A stretch of DNA of 64,000 nt, taken from Spirirestis rafaelensis WJT71-NPBG6 (lineage in GTDB: Bacteria > Cyanobacteriota > Cyanobacteriia > Cyanobacteriales > Nostocaceae). Made by a program: the position numbers and the translations under genes. The stretch covers positions 1-64,000 of the forward strand of contig JAHHID010000009.1 of assembly GCA_019359015.1 (NCBI GenBank), read 5' to 3'. Below the pieces are notes generated by a model. It was not told the DNA's origin and ran no database searches. It saw only the letters and a list, made by a program, of their open reading frames with translations. Below are positions 16,356 to 25,537 of this stretch, one piece after another (position 1 is the stretch's first letter; each line of letters starts with the position of its first letter).

Positions 16356-17093
16356 CTACACAAGCTTTTGCTCGATTTCCTCAAGCTGCCGATCTAACCG
16401 ATTTAGTTCTGTTTCGCTTTCCTGAATTTGTTTCTCTAGCTTAAACTTTGTAGTTGTATCTGTTTCAATCGAGTATGCTAGGCGCAACCGACTTAATTTT
16501 TCGCTCTCTCGGTCATACTGTTGTTGTAGTGAATTGTGTTCTTCCTCTAATCTACGACGTTGGCGATCACCCCCACTCGTTGCAGGAGGGTTGAAAGTCG
16601 CAGGTGTAGTACTTCCAGAAGCAGTTGAGGAGGAGGATTTTGATTTAGCAATATCTTCAACTACCCTGCGAATTCCTTGAGCAACATTTAAAAAAGCCTC
16701 ATCTTGGTCTTGCCAGGTTGTGACAGCTTTAGCATTTTTAGGAAGTGCTTGCAGTTTACCAAAAGGTGCATCACTCCAGTCTGACGGCTTTAAAATAATG
16801 GGAATTACGCGAGCTTCTTTGGCTTCATGTCGCTCCATTGCTCGCTGCATCTCAATGTCGTAGCAGTAATCTGAAGCCAGAAAGTTAGCGCTCACCAGCA
16901 ACAAAATGATATCCGCAGCGTTAAGATTGTCATCGATCGCATTTGCCCATTCCGCACCAGCACTAATTTCGCGATCGTGCCAAGCTTCAATAAATCCCCG
17001 ACGTTTCATCAAGCTCAGATGAGTTGCCAATTCGTCTCGCAAGGCTTCATCTTTATGGGAGTAGGAAAAAAATACTTTAACTGCATTAGACAT
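16356..17093 (-). CDS. TIR domain - coiled coil protein
   Basis: 245 residues. Residues 5-150 are a TIR domain (VKVFFSYSHKDEALRDELA, IILLLVSANFLASDYCYDIE) with Glu81 at the likely catalytic site. A Ser/Thr/Pro linker (~155-178) leads to a C-terminal coiled coil (~180-245) rich in Gln, Glu, Arg and Leu, which suggests oligomerisation. It is the first gene of a two-gene minus-strand unit with the TIR-DnaJC-TPR protein. Bacterial TIR proteins often serve in anti-phage NAD depletion or signal production, but many in cyanobacteria are of unknown role. Neighbours include a restriction-modification gene. Confidence 0.87.
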   Translation of the reverse strand: MSNAVKVFFSYSHKDEALRDELATHLSLMKRRGFIEAWHDREISAGAEWANAIDDNLNAADIILLLVSANFLASDYCYDIEMQRAMERHEAKEARVIPIILKPSDWSDAPFGKLQALPKNAKAVTTWQDQDEAFLNVAQGIRRVVEDIAKSKSSSSTASGSTTPATFNPPATSGGDRQRRRLEEEHNSLQQQYDRESEKLSRLRLAYSIETDTTTKFKLEKQIQESETELNRLDRQLEEIEQKLV

Positions 17094-17166
17094 ATTATTT
17101 AAATCTACTTTTTGAAATTACTGTATATGAATATATATAGCGGGTTGCACTTGGATACAATATAGA

Positions 17167-17505
17167 ACCTCACCCCGTCCGTTCCGGACACCCCTCTCCT
17201 TGCTAAGGCTACGGTGTACACACAAATCGGAGTTACTTTGAGATCCGGGTTTTACCCCCCTTAATCCCACGCCACTTGCTACAACGGAACGGCAGTCGCT
17301 ACAACGCGGGGAACCCGCGCAACGCGCTGCCTCGGAAACCTCCGCAACGCAGTGGCTCCCCTTTCCAAGGGGGGAAACAAGAAAATCTAGTTCCCTCCCC
17401 TTGACAAGGTCCGGGTTAGGGTGGGGTAATTCGAGAACTGGTAGTGATTCGATAACTTGTGTGTACACCGTAGCCTTAGCAAGGAGAGGGGAAGGGGGTG
17501 AGGTT
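17167..17505. repeat. MITE-like element with 35-bp perfect inverted repeats
   Basis: 17191-17225 is the exact reverse complement of 17457-17491. Outer arms AACCTCACCC (17167-17176) and GGGTGAGGTT (17496-17505) extend the symmetry. The 231-bp centre has no gene and carries GC-rich pieces (GCGGGGAACCCGCGCAACGC, CCCCTTTCCAAGGGGGG). The layout fits a non-autonomous mobile element or nested palindromic repeats. No target duplication was identified. Confidence 0.75.
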
Positions 17506-17652
17506 TTATGTACCTCAGGTAGATTTTTTTATATGAAAGCCTGAGAAAAAATCTTTCTCAGTACAGCATGAGCGTAAAATCGTAGCGTTTTTAAATGCAC
17601 AAGCAATGCATCGGGATGCACAAGCAATACAGGGTATTGCTAAATTTAATGG

Positions 17653-17810
17653 GAGCATCCCAATTTGGCAAAAAGCCCCTCAGGCTATAAGCCTGGGGCT
17701 AAATAAACAAAGCCTGCCTTCGCAGGCTTGAATACTCACAGCCTGCGAAGGCAGGCTTCGTACGTATAGCGATACCCTTCTAGGGTATTGCGGCTTTCAT
17801 TGGGATGCTC
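17653..17810. repeat. Nested palindromes bounded by GAGCATCCCAAT inverted repeats
   Basis: GAGCATCCCAAT (17653-17664) pairs with ATTGGGATGCTC (17799-17810). Inside are an AGCCCC-TCAGGCT/AGCCTG-GGGGCT hairpin and two palindromes, AGCCTGCCTTCGCAGGCT and AGCCTGCGAAGGCAGGCT, that are also complements of each other. A related but degraded copy is seen in opposite orientation at 36370-36415. Confidence 0.75.
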
Positions 17811-17987
17811 GCAAATTTAATTCGCTACAAATTAATAAAATGCTGTACTAAATTCACTCTAAGTCAAAGTTCTACCAAACTCGCAATAATCGTGTTTTCA
17901 GCTACAGTTAACAGCTAAGAAAATAAGCAACAATGAAAATCAAAACTTGAGACGTGCAGCTTTGTCTGTAAATCATGCTGCTGTTCG

Positions 17988-19679
17988 ATGAAACCCCGAA
18001 TCATTGTTTGTAACTTAGGACGTACCGGATATAAAGTCTTTCGCTTGCTCAGACAGCAGGGAGCGTTAGTTGTTGGTATTCATCACCAAGTTATTCCTGG
18101 CGAAGCAGCAGGAGATATAATTGTTGGCGAATTACATGCAGCTAGTACGCTCACAGCAGCGGGAATTCAGCAAGCACACACTTTAGTGATAACTGGATCT
18201 GACGATGCTGTGAATTTGTCAATAATGATGCAAGCGCGGGTGCTAAATCCGTGCATTCGGATTATCAACCGCTTTTATAATACAAACTTAGGCGATCGCC
18301 TAGATCAAACTTTGCCAAATCATGTGAGTATGAGTGTTGTAAAATTAGCAGCACCACTATTCACGTTTGCCGCACTCGGAAATCAAGCGATCGGACAAAT
18401 CAAATTATTTCAGCAAACTGGGCTGATCCGCGAAGAATATATTGACGAAAATCATCCTTTGAAAGGTTGCAAACTTAGTGATTTGTGGAATTCTCCAGCG
18501 CGGATGCTGATTTATTATCAGCCAGTCGAAGGTGAAATGAATTTGGTATCTGCGGTACTTTCTGGACAAGAATTAAAAGTAGGCGATCGCTTAATTGTTG
18601 CTATCCAACCCCGCATCCGTCAGCGACGAAAATCACTGATTAAAAAAGGAATGAAAATCCTTGGCAATCTCAGGCAACTTCAACAACACGGGCGATCGGT
18701 TGTAGCGGGGGGTATTGTACTTGTAGCGATTATTATCATTGCCACGCTCACCTACATGTGTACCGAGGTGAGAATGCCCATAATCGATGCTTTATACTTT
18801 TCTGTAGGTATGATTACTGGAGCAGGGGGTAATGATAAAATTGTCGAAAAAGCTCCTAACATAATTAAATTATTCACTGTTTTTATCATGTTGATTGGGG
18901 CTGTGGTGATTGGTATTTGGTATGCCCTACTCAATGATTTTGTTCTGGGAAACCGTTTCAAGCAATTTTGGGATGCCGTGAGAATTCCTCAAAGCGATCA
19001 CTACATCGTCTGTGGCTTAAGCGGTATCGGGATAGCAATTGTCCAGCAACTCCATGCCAGTGGACATGAGGTGGTAGTAATTGAAACCGACCCCAATAAC
19101 AAATTTATCAACACTGTCCGTGAATTAGGTATTCCTGTAATTGAAGGCGATACTAGCTTTAGAATCACACTCAAAGCAAGCAACATCAACTCTGCCGCTG
19201 CTGTGCTTGCCGTTACCCTCAATGACGCTACCAACCTAGAGATTGCCCTGAAAGCAAAAGGATTGACACCCAACATTCCCGTAATTGTCAATTATGCCGA
19301 TCCTGATTTTGCTGGCATGGCGCAACAAGTGTTCGGCTTTGAGGCAGTACTGAGTCCTGCTGAACTTGCGGCTCCAGCTTTTGCCGCTGCTGCATTAGGT
19401 GGACGAATCCTCGGTAATGGCATCACAGGAGATAGCCTTTGGGTAGCTTTCGCAACTTTGATTACACCCTCACATCCCTTTTGCGGGCAACAAGTGAAAG
19501 ATGCGGCAATATCCGCCGACTGTGTGCCTTTGTATGTGCAAAGAAATTCCCAGACTTTTCACGGTTGGGATTTACTAGAAATCAACCTCAGCGACGGAGA
19601 TATCTTGTATTTAACAATACATGCAACTCGGTTATATCAATTGTGGCGCAACACACCCTCACAATTAATGGCGAGTTAG
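17988..19679 (+). CDS. Double-RCK, two-helix channel-like TrkA-N protein
   Basis: 563 residues: RCK N- and C-domains (~1-205; IIVCNLGRTGYKVFRLL), two membrane helices (~240-262 and ~300-322) around a pore-like loop, then a second RCK pair (~340-560; YIVCGLSGIGIAIVQQL). The loop at the selectivity-filter position reads MITGAGGND (275-283) in place of the usual TVGYGD, so normal K+ selectivity is doubtful. RCK domains usually bind NAD(H), ATP or Ca2+ to gate K+ channels. Having one RCK pair before and one after the pore in one chain is unusual. Alternatives are a non-selective pore or a membrane-bound NAD-binding regulator. Confidence 0.82.
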   Translation: MKPRIIVCNLGRTGYKVFRLLRQQGALVVGIHHQVIPGEAAGDIIVGELHAASTLTAAGIQQAHTLVITGSDDAVNLSIMMQARVLNPCIRIINRFYNTNLGDRLDQTLPNHVSMSVVKLAAPLFTFAALGNQAIGQIKLFQQTGLIREEYIDENHPLKGCKLSDLWNSPARMLIYYQPVEGEMNLVSAVLSGQELKVGDRLIVAIQPRIRQRRKSLIKKGMKILGNLRQLQQHGRSVVAGGIVLVAIIIIATLTYMCTEVRMPIIDALYFSVGMITGAGGNDKIVEKAPNIIKLFTVFIMLIGAVVIGIWYALLNDFVLGNRFKQFWDAVRIPQSDHYIVCGLSGIGIAIVQQLHASGHEVVVIETDPNNKFINTVRELGIPVIEGDTSFRITLKASNINSAAAVLAVTLNDATNLEIALKAKGLTPNIPVIVNYADPDFAGMAQQVFGFEAVLSPAELAAPAFAAAALGGRILGNGITGDSLWVAFATLITPSHPFCGQQVKDAAISADCVPLYVQRNSQTFHGWDLLEINLSDGDILYLTIHATRLYQLWRNTPSQLMAS

Positions 19680-19788
19680 TTTACACTCCCACGGCTTTTA
19701 GCCGATGAGCTTTCTGCTTCCAATGCTGTAACTAGCAACTTGAATTAATAGATAATCAGGGGGCGGTAGGAAAATAAACTTTTTATAC

Positions 19789-20667
19789 TTACCGCCCAGC
19801 CGATTCCATCCAATCAATACACTTGTGCATCTGCTCTTTCATAGCTTCAGCATCAGCATGATATCGTCGCCCGTGACCTGGTAGCACCCACTCAAATGTA
19901 TAATTAGCTAAATTTCGCATTGATTTAAGCTGTTCTGACCAAGAATACCAGCAGACATCGCGAAAGGCAATCAACTGTTTATATGTATCAGACCAAGCCA
20001 GATGGTCGCCAGTGAAAAGAAACTTCTGTTTGTAAAGTAGAACAGTGTGGCCTTTAGTGTGACCGGGAACGGGAATAATTAGTAAATCAGGAGTCAGATC
20101 AAATGGTTCACTACCAGTTAGCTGAATTTCTACATCGCTAGTAGAGGCTGTAATCTCGTCAGTGTGGAGAATCCGCTGACACTGAAAATGCTCGGCAAAC
20201 TTTTGATGATCCGCTACATCATCTTTGTGAGTCATATACATATAACGTATGCCCCCCATTTTTTCTATCCGCTTCACCAATGGCGGCGTAAACCGGGGAG
20301 AATCTACCAAAATATTACCTTCTGGTAATTCAATCAAATAACTAGCAGCACCAAAAGAATCTTCCGAATGATAACCGCAGTGGTAAACATTTTCCGCAAC
20401 TAAAATTGGAAAAGTCAGTTGAGCGTATTTGATATCTTGCGGCTTCTCGATTGTACCAATGGAACTTGTCGGACAAGCCAACAAAGCTTGTAGCGCAGCC
20501 AATCGTTCCGCTTCATTAGCTGGTTGATGATGAACCGCCGATTGATCACCAACTTCAATAAATACTTCCGGAGCCATCCAGCGACAGGTGTCACAATCAA
20601 TACAGGAAGTATCGACATAAAAATCGCCGTTGACGTTTTCCGGACGCCGCAGATTTAAATGAGCCAT
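19789..20667 (-). CDS. Ferredoxin-like domain fused to metallo-beta-lactamase hydrolase
   Basis: 292 residues. Residues ~14-75 resemble a ferredoxin (YVDTSCIDCDTCRWMAPEVF, then ACPTSSIG), with four possible [4Fe-4S] ligands of one cluster. Residues ~85-290 are a metallo-beta-lactamase fold: THKDDVADH (the HxxxDH-like metal motif), PVPGHTKGHTVLL, FTGDHLAW and LPGHGRRYHAD. MBL hydrolases bind two metal ions and split esters, thioesters or nucleic acids, or act with flavodiiron centres. The substrate is unknown. The fused cluster suggests redox control or electron transfer (inference). It stands alone, facing the channel-like gene. Confidence 0.87.
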   Translation of the reverse strand: MAHLNLRRPENVNGDFYVDTSCIDCDTCRWMAPEVFIEVGDQSAVHHQPANEAERLAALQALLACPTSSIGTIEKPQDIKYAQLTFPILVAENVYHCGYHSEDSFGAASYLIELPEGNILVDSPRFTPPLVKRIEKMGGIRYMYMTHKDDVADHQKFAEHFQCQRILHTDEITASTSDVEIQLTGSEPFDLTPDLLIIPVPGHTKGHTVLLYKQKFLFTGDHLAWSDTYKQLIAFRDVCWYSWSEQLKSMRNLANYTFEWVLPGHGRRYHADAEAMKEQMHKCIDWMESAGR

Positions 20668-21070
20668 ATTAAACCTCTTTTACCCACTCAGCAGGTGGCT
20701 GGGTAATTAACCCTTCATTACTAGGTTAGCAAAAGCGGCAAAAGACTTGAGTTGGAAGCGCTGTTAATGAGATGCTTATTTATGTTCATAAGAGCATGAA
20801 TTAGTGCGATCGCTCTTAGCGTTGCTTGCATATATCGCCTGTTCTTTATTTTTAGTTACTCAGACAAGCGATCGCCTTCAACTACACATAAATTTTCATA
20901 ACATTTATTCTCGCTTCCTCTCAAAAGTTACTCGCTATGCTACCATCGATATGAGAATTAATTCGGCGACAGCGTTTGTTTTTAGCATTGACAGGTATTC
21001 TTCTTTTGGTGTTTACAGACTTCTCTCCGAAATCTAAATCTCCACACACTCATGATTTTGGAGACAATCT
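20668..21070. other. Upstream region of RNA-binding protein gene
   Basis: About 400 bp with no convincing gene. A 77-codon frame at 20804-21037 lacks a ribosome site and family match. TTTTGGAGACAATCT just before 21071 gives the ribosome site. Long leaders are common for cold-induced RRM genes in cyanobacteria, but no specific element is recognisable here. Confidence 0.4.
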
Positions 21071-21400
21071 ATGTCTATCTATGTAGGTAACCTCTCTTAT
21101 GAAGTTACACAAGACGCTCTGAATGAAGTTTTTGCAGAATATGGTTCTGTAAAACGAGTTCAGTTGCCTACCGACCGTGAAACAGGTCGTTTACGTGGCT
21201 TTGCTTTTGTAGAAATGGGTTCAGAAGCTGAAGAAACAGCAGCCATCGACGCGCTTGATGGTGCTGAGTGGATGGGACGCGATCTCAAAGTTAACAAAGC
21301 GAAACCCAAGGAAGACAGAGGTGGTTCTTTCGGTGGTAATCGTGGCGGTGGCGGTGGCGGCGGTGGCGGTGGCTACAACTCCCGCAACAGCCGTTACTAA
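21071..21400 (+). CDS. Cyanobacterial RRM RNA-binding protein, Gly-rich tail
   Basis: 109 residues with one RRM: RNP2 IYVGNL (3-8) and RNP1 RGFAFVEM (~44-51). The tail (~80-109) is a Gly run ending in YNSRNSRY, the type-I Rbp layout of cyanobacteria, where these proteins are often cold-induced and bind single-stranded RNA. GGAG lies upstream of the ATG, and a strong terminator follows 40 bp after the stop, so it is probably a single-gene transcript. Confidence 0.93.
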   Translation: MSIYVGNLSYEVTQDALNEVFAEYGSVKRVQLPTDRETGRLRGFAFVEMGSEAEETAAIDALDGAEWMGRDLKVNKAKPKEDRGGSFGGNRGGGGGGGGGGYNSRNSRY

Positions 21401-21440
21401 GCCTAGTTAGATTGAATTGTTAAGTTAATTTAATTTAGGA

Positions 21441-21476
21441 AAGGCTCAAGCACTAAGTACTGCTTGAGCCTTTTTT
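21441..21476 (+). terminator. Rho-independent terminator after RRM gene
   Basis: AAGGCTCAAGCA pairs with TGCTTGAGCCTT around an 8-base loop (CTAAGTAC), with six Ts ending the stem. It is well placed for the 21071 gene. Confidence 0.92.
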
Positions 21477-21558
21477 GGCATATTAAAAGCAGTTAGCATG
21501 CGATCGCACATTTTGATTGACCGGGTTTTCCTGAAAAACCCGGTTTATTATCAGCCAA

Positions 21559-22512
21559 TTAGCTAACCAAATGCAACTGACTTGCCAGAACATTAATTAC
21601 ACGATGAGTCAGGCTAAGACTATCAATCACCATACTCAGACACAACAGCATCATGTAAGAGATGGAATAGAGAAATAAATCTTTAGCCAAAGTGCGATCG
21701 TCTGGATTGTGTAACAAGCGCCAAGCCTTGAGAATAAATAATCCTCCCAAAGCAAGTGCGATCGCTGCGTAGACAATTCCCGTCGCATGTAACGGATACA
21801 CTAACAGCAGTGTAGTTGGTACCAAAATCAGCGTGTAAAACCAAATCTGCCGCACCGTCACTTCATTTCCGGCGACAACTGGTAACATTGGTATCCCAAC
21901 TTTTGCGTAATCATCCCGAATCATCAACGCCAAAGCCCAGAAATGGGGAGGTGTCCAAACAAAGACGATAGTAAAAAGTAACCAAGCAACCCAACTTAAA
22001 GTTCCCGTAACAGCTGCCCAGCCAACCAGCGCCGGAATCGCCCCCGCAGCCCCACCAATGACGATGTTTTGTGTGCTAGAGCGTTTTAGCCAGTGAGTGT
22101 AGACCAAAATATAGAACACAATACCAGACATTGCCAGCATTGCAGCTAGTAAATTGGCAAATACCGTCAATAGACTGAAAGAAAGAACACCCAAAGCGAT
22201 CGCAAAAATCAAAGCATCGCGAGGCTGTATCCTACCAGATGGCAAAGGACGATGCCGCGTGCGCTCCATATCATAATCAATATCTCGGTCATAGATACAA
22301 TTAATCGTTTGAGCGCTAGCAGCTGCCAAAGTACCACCAGTTAGAGTTACTAACAACAGCAATGGATCTACTTTTCCCTCACCAGCAATCCACATACTAC
22401 CAGCAGTGGTAATCAATAGCAGCGGAATAATCCGAGGCTTAGTTAGTTGGTAGTAGCTTTGAATAACTTGGGGAAATGTTTGGTGGTGCTTCGAGACATT
22501 AGTCTCAATCAT
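21559..22512 (-). CDS. ctaB: Heme O synthase (protoheme IX farnesyltransferase)
   Basis: 317 residues, a UbiA-type polytopic membrane prenyltransferase. The catalytic Asp-rich motif is visible ([19 protein letters not shown], ~85-103), as are about eight to nine hydrophobic helices. It adds farnesyl to heme b to make heme o, the first step toward the heme a used by the oxidase encoded nearby. It lies 104 bp after ctaA in the same direction and both are divergent from coxBAC, so they likely form an operon. Confidence 0.95.
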   Translation of the reverse strand: MIETNVSKHHQTFPQVIQSYYQLTKPRIIPLLLITTAGSMWIAGEGKVDPLLLLVTLTGGTLAAASAQTINCIYDRDIDYDMERTRHRPLPSGRIQPRDALIFAIALGVLSFSLLTVFANLLAAMLAMSGIVFYILVYTHWLKRSSTQNIVIGGAAGAIPALVGWAAVTGTLSWVAWLLFTIVFVWTPPHFWALALMIRDDYAKVGIPMLPVVAGNEVTVRQIWFYTLILVPTTLLLVYPLHATGIVYAAIALALGGLFILKAWRLLHNPDDRTLAKDLFLYSISYMMLLCLSMVIDSLSLTHRVINVLASQLHLVS

Positions 22513-22616
22513 GTTGACTCTAATTCCTTATTTGTTCAATAACTTCTGTGCTATCGTTGTCGCGTCTGGCTTTCATAGTCCAACAAAAATACAGACTTGC
22601 AGCACTCGCATTTAAT

Positions 22617-23591
22617 TTATGGATTCACTCCATCTACACTTATAGTCGCCGCGACACCAGATGAGTAAGCCTTAATACCACGACTAGTAGCAAAATCACG
22701 CAAGGAGAGAACCGTGAAAATTACCAAAGTACCCAGCAAACAGGCACCGATAAGTTGGTGAGAGACGGTAAGTGGCTCGACTTGGAGATGTAACTTAAAA
22801 GTGCCAACTCCCAACAAAATCTGTAAAACTAGCAGTCCAGCAGTTATCTTAGCTAATTGCCGTAAAGCTGGATGTAGTGCTGGTGTACGCAATGAGAGAA
22901 ATACTACAGCCAAACTTGCTACTGTTGGCGGCACCACCCCACCGATATGACTGTACATTACAGCACAAAGTTGAGATCCGCCAAAGCATTGATGTAGCGC
23001 CCAACGAGATCCTACCAAAGCACCAAGCAAACTTTGTAAATAAACCAAAATAGCGGCGGTTAAACTTACCCAAGGTAACTTACCAACAGTTCCAGTTCCT
23101 TGGTAGGGGGCGAGTGCTGTGCCGATAACTAGTAGAGTAGTGAAAAATAACAATGCCGTTGCCAAATGCGCGGTAACGATATCAAAGCGCAAAAGTTGAG
23201 TAACGGTGAGTCCACCCAAGATGCCTTGGAAGACAATTAAAAACAGCGAGAAAAGAGAAGCCCAAGGAAGCCACCTTGGTAAAGAACGACGATGCCACCA
23301 GCTTAATGCAAAAAGAGCGATCGCACTCAATCCAATCAACGAAGCATCCAACCTGTGAAACCACTCCAGAAAAACTTGGAAATTCATTTGTTTAGCTGGC
23401 ACAAGTTCCCCGTAGCACAAAGGCCAATCTGGGCAAGCGAGTCCAGCATTCATCACGCGGGTGGCACTGCCTATTGCCATCAAAATTAAGGTGGCTACAC
23501 AAATTTTCCACACCAAGCGACGAATCATTTGCTTGGGTTTTTGCTGCTCTTGTGCCGCTTGATTTTGTTGTTCTAGGACAAATTCGCTCAT
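22617..23591 (-). CDS. ctaA: Heme A synthase (CtaA/COX15)
   Basis: 324 residues from the ATG at 23591; a GTG at 23606 in the same frame is less likely. The chain has eight hydrophobic helices and the signatures SATRVMNAGLACPDWPLCYG and EWFHRLDASLIG, with later conserved His in SHIGG and VSHQLIGA that act as heme ligands. It oxidises the heme o methyl group to the formyl of heme a. The Cys pair of some family members appears as HQCFGGSQLCAV. First gene of the ctaA-ctaB unit and back-to-back with coxB. Confidence 0.95.
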   Translation of the reverse strand: MSEFVLEQQNQAAQEQQKPKQMIRRLVWKICVATLILMAIGSATRVMNAGLACPDWPLCYGELVPAKQMNFQVFLEWFHRLDASLIGLSAIALFALSWWHRRSLPRWLPWASLFSLFLIVFQGILGGLTVTQLLRFDIVTAHLATALLFFTTLLVIGTALAPYQGTGTVGKLPWVSLTAAILVYLQSLLGALVGSRWALHQCFGGSQLCAVMYSHIGGVVPPTVASLAVVFLSLRTPALHPALRQLAKITAGLLVLQILLGVGTFKLHLQVEPLTVSHQLIGACLLGTLVIFTVLSLRDFATSRGIKAYSSGVAATISVDGVNP

Positions 23592-23606
23592 GAATGGTAC
23601 CTTCAC

Positions 23607-24320
23607 ACCAGCTGTTTGTAAGCCTTTAAAATTCTAAAAATTGTCACATATGAGACACTCTGCCCGAAAAGCGCAAGTGTCTCTTCTCATTTCCACCCTA
23701 GCGTATAAACCAAGGTTAAACATTAGCTCTGATTTATACTGTGAATGAACGAATCGACTTTTAGCCAAAAGCTTTAGAGAATTTTCTCTTTTGGGGGGAA
23801 CCATAAAAATAAAATCCTGCGCCGTGTATTGAAATTCTTCTCCCTTGGCGCTAGCCTCTCCCTTTGGGAGAAGGGGAGACGAGTAGCGCGAACGTTAGTA
23901 TCGTGGATCTAGGTTTGACGGTGAATCAGTCGGCGGGGTCGGTGAGGGGGTCGCAGTCTTGGCGGTTCCCGTCGATTGCGAACCCCCGAACCCGCAAGGG
24001 TTTCCGTCTATTCGTACTGATGAACCCGCAGGGCTGGGTATTTATTTCGCGGGTTTGTGCCTTGTCAGGATTTGATTAATGGCAATCATTTAACTCTTCT
24101 AAATTCTTTGTTAAATTTTTACCTGATGTTTACATCTATCCTTGGCAATATCTAGCAAATACCCTTTACTCAAAATGAAAAATGCTCCGAAAAAATTAAT
24201 AAAAATTTCAGACCTATATACTCAATGTCTTATAGGCTGGACTACCGTAGTAAGTAAGTAAGTAAGTAAGTAACTAAGCAGCTCTGTCCAAAATAGTAAA
24301 GTCATTAACTCTAATCAACC
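23607..24320. promoter_or_regulatory. Divergent ctaA / coxB intergenic region
   Basis: 714 bp between divergent operons, so promoters for both must be here. It holds a GC-rich, repeat-like block at ~23840-24060 (CTCTCCCTTTGGGAGAAGGGGAG, paired AACCCGC-AGGG motifs) and five TAAG units at 24251-24270, about 50 bp before coxB. I found no unambiguous -10/-35 or GTA-N8-TAC site. Confidence 0.5.
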
Positions 24321-25406
24321 GTGAAAATTCCAAGTTCAATCTGGACGTTACTCATTGGCATCCTGCTGACACTGGTCAGCCTCTGGTACGGTCAAAATCA
24401 CGGTCTGTTGCCTACAGCAGCAACTGACGAAGCCGAGTTGGTGGATGGTCTGTTTAACACGATGATGACCGTCTCGACAGGTATATTTTTGCTCGTCGAG
24501 GGTATTTTGATTTATAGTGCCATTAAATACCGTCGTCGTCCTGGCGACAATGAAGACGGACCACCCGTCGAAGGCAACGTACCTTTAGAAATTCTCTGGA
24601 CAGCGATCCCCGCAATTATCGTTCTCGGTATTTCTGTTTACAGCTTTGACGTGTACAACGAAATCGGTGGCTTTAACCCCCACGCCGTCCACGAAGCCCC
24701 GATTACTCAGCAGCAGTCGATGAAAATGCCTGGGGCAGCTATAGCAGCAACTTTAAACGATACGCCACCCAGTACAGGTCCCAACCTCAATCAGGAAAGA
24801 TCTGATAAGGCAATGCAAGACCCTGCGACAGCAGCAGTCCGCAATGCTGACCAAATTCCCCAACTGCGAGATGCCTCTGGCGTAGGTATTGTTTCTCCCA
24901 TCATTGGTCCGGTTCCCGGAAAAGAAGGCAAACCACCCGCACTTCTGGTGAACGTCACGGGTTTGCAGTTTGCCTGGATTTTCACCTACCCTGAAACTAG
25001 TGTCACTTCGGGTGAACTGCACCTTCCCATCGGGCGCGAAGTGCAAATCAATATGACAGCGAACGATGTCATCCACGCCTTTTGGGTGCCAGAGTTTCGC
25101 CTCAAGCAAGATGCGATCCCCGGTCGGCAAAGCGAGATTCGCTTTACTCCCAACAAAGAGGGTGAATATACGCTCATCTGTGCTGAACTTTGCGGTCCGT
25201 ACCACGGTGCAATGAGAACACAAGTTATTGTGGAAAAGCAGGAAGCTTTTGATAACTGGGTACAAGAGCAGCTAGTTGCCAGCGCCGAAACACTAAACCA
25301 AGCCGTTGCTGTCAACACGCAGGACATATCACCAGATAAATTTCTCGCTCCTTACACCAAGGACATGGGAATTCAGCCAGAACTACTTCATCAAATTCAC
25401 CATTAG
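24321..25406 (+). CDS. coxB: Cytochrome c oxidase subunit II
   Basis: 361 residues from a GTG start. Two membrane helices (~5-22 and ~42-65) are followed by a long linker of about 90 residues, rich in Pro, Gln and Ala. The CuA domain follows, with FWVPEFRLKQD and the ligand motif CAELCGPYHGAM. The intact CuA site marks a cytochrome c oxidase, not a quinol oxidase. It transfers electrons from cytochrome c6 or plastocyanin to subunit I. First gene of coxBAC. The linker is longer than in many bacterial homologues. Confidence 0.95.
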   Translation: MKIPSSIWTLLIGILLTLVSLWYGQNHGLLPTAATDEAELVDGLFNTMMTVSTGIFLLVEGILIYSAIKYRRRPGDNEDGPPVEGNVPLEILWTAIPAIIVLGISVYSFDVYNEIGGFNPHAVHEAPITQQQSMKMPGAAIAATLNDTPPSTGPNLNQERSDKAMQDPATAAVRNADQIPQLRDASGVGIVSPIIGPVPGKEGKPPALLVNVTGLQFAWIFTYPETSVTSGELHLPIGREVQINMTANDVIHAFWVPEFRLKQDAIPGRQSEIRFTPNKEGEYTLICAELCGPYHGAMRTQVIVEKQEAFDNWVQEQLVASAETLNQAVAVNTQDISPDKFLAPYTKDMGIQPELLHQIHH

Positions 25407-25537
25407 TCAATAATCAATAGTCAAGAGTCAATGGTCAAGAGTCAAGAGTCAATAATTAAGAATTTTGGACTCTGGACTCTAGACTCTAGACTTTGGACTT
25501 TGGACTCTAGACTTTGGACTTTGGACTTTGGACTTTT
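25407..25537. repeat. GGACTTT/AGAGTCA heptamer arrays between coxB and coxA
   Basis: The gap is almost entirely 7-bp units: AGTCAAT/AGTCAAG at ~25407-25452, then GACTCTG, GACTCTA and GACTTTG from ~25467 to 25535. It reaches the base before the coxA ATG, so it must replace or contain the ribosome-binding region; no clear AGGAG is present. Confidence 0.85.

Noticed and set aside
23864-24079. 71-codon plus-strand frame before coxB
   Set aside because: It runs through interspersed repeat DNA, with no ribosome site or recognisable domain.
24245-24320. NtcA-type GTA-N8-TAC promoter before coxB
   Set aside because: The GTAAG repeats give GTA on both sides but no properly spaced TAC.
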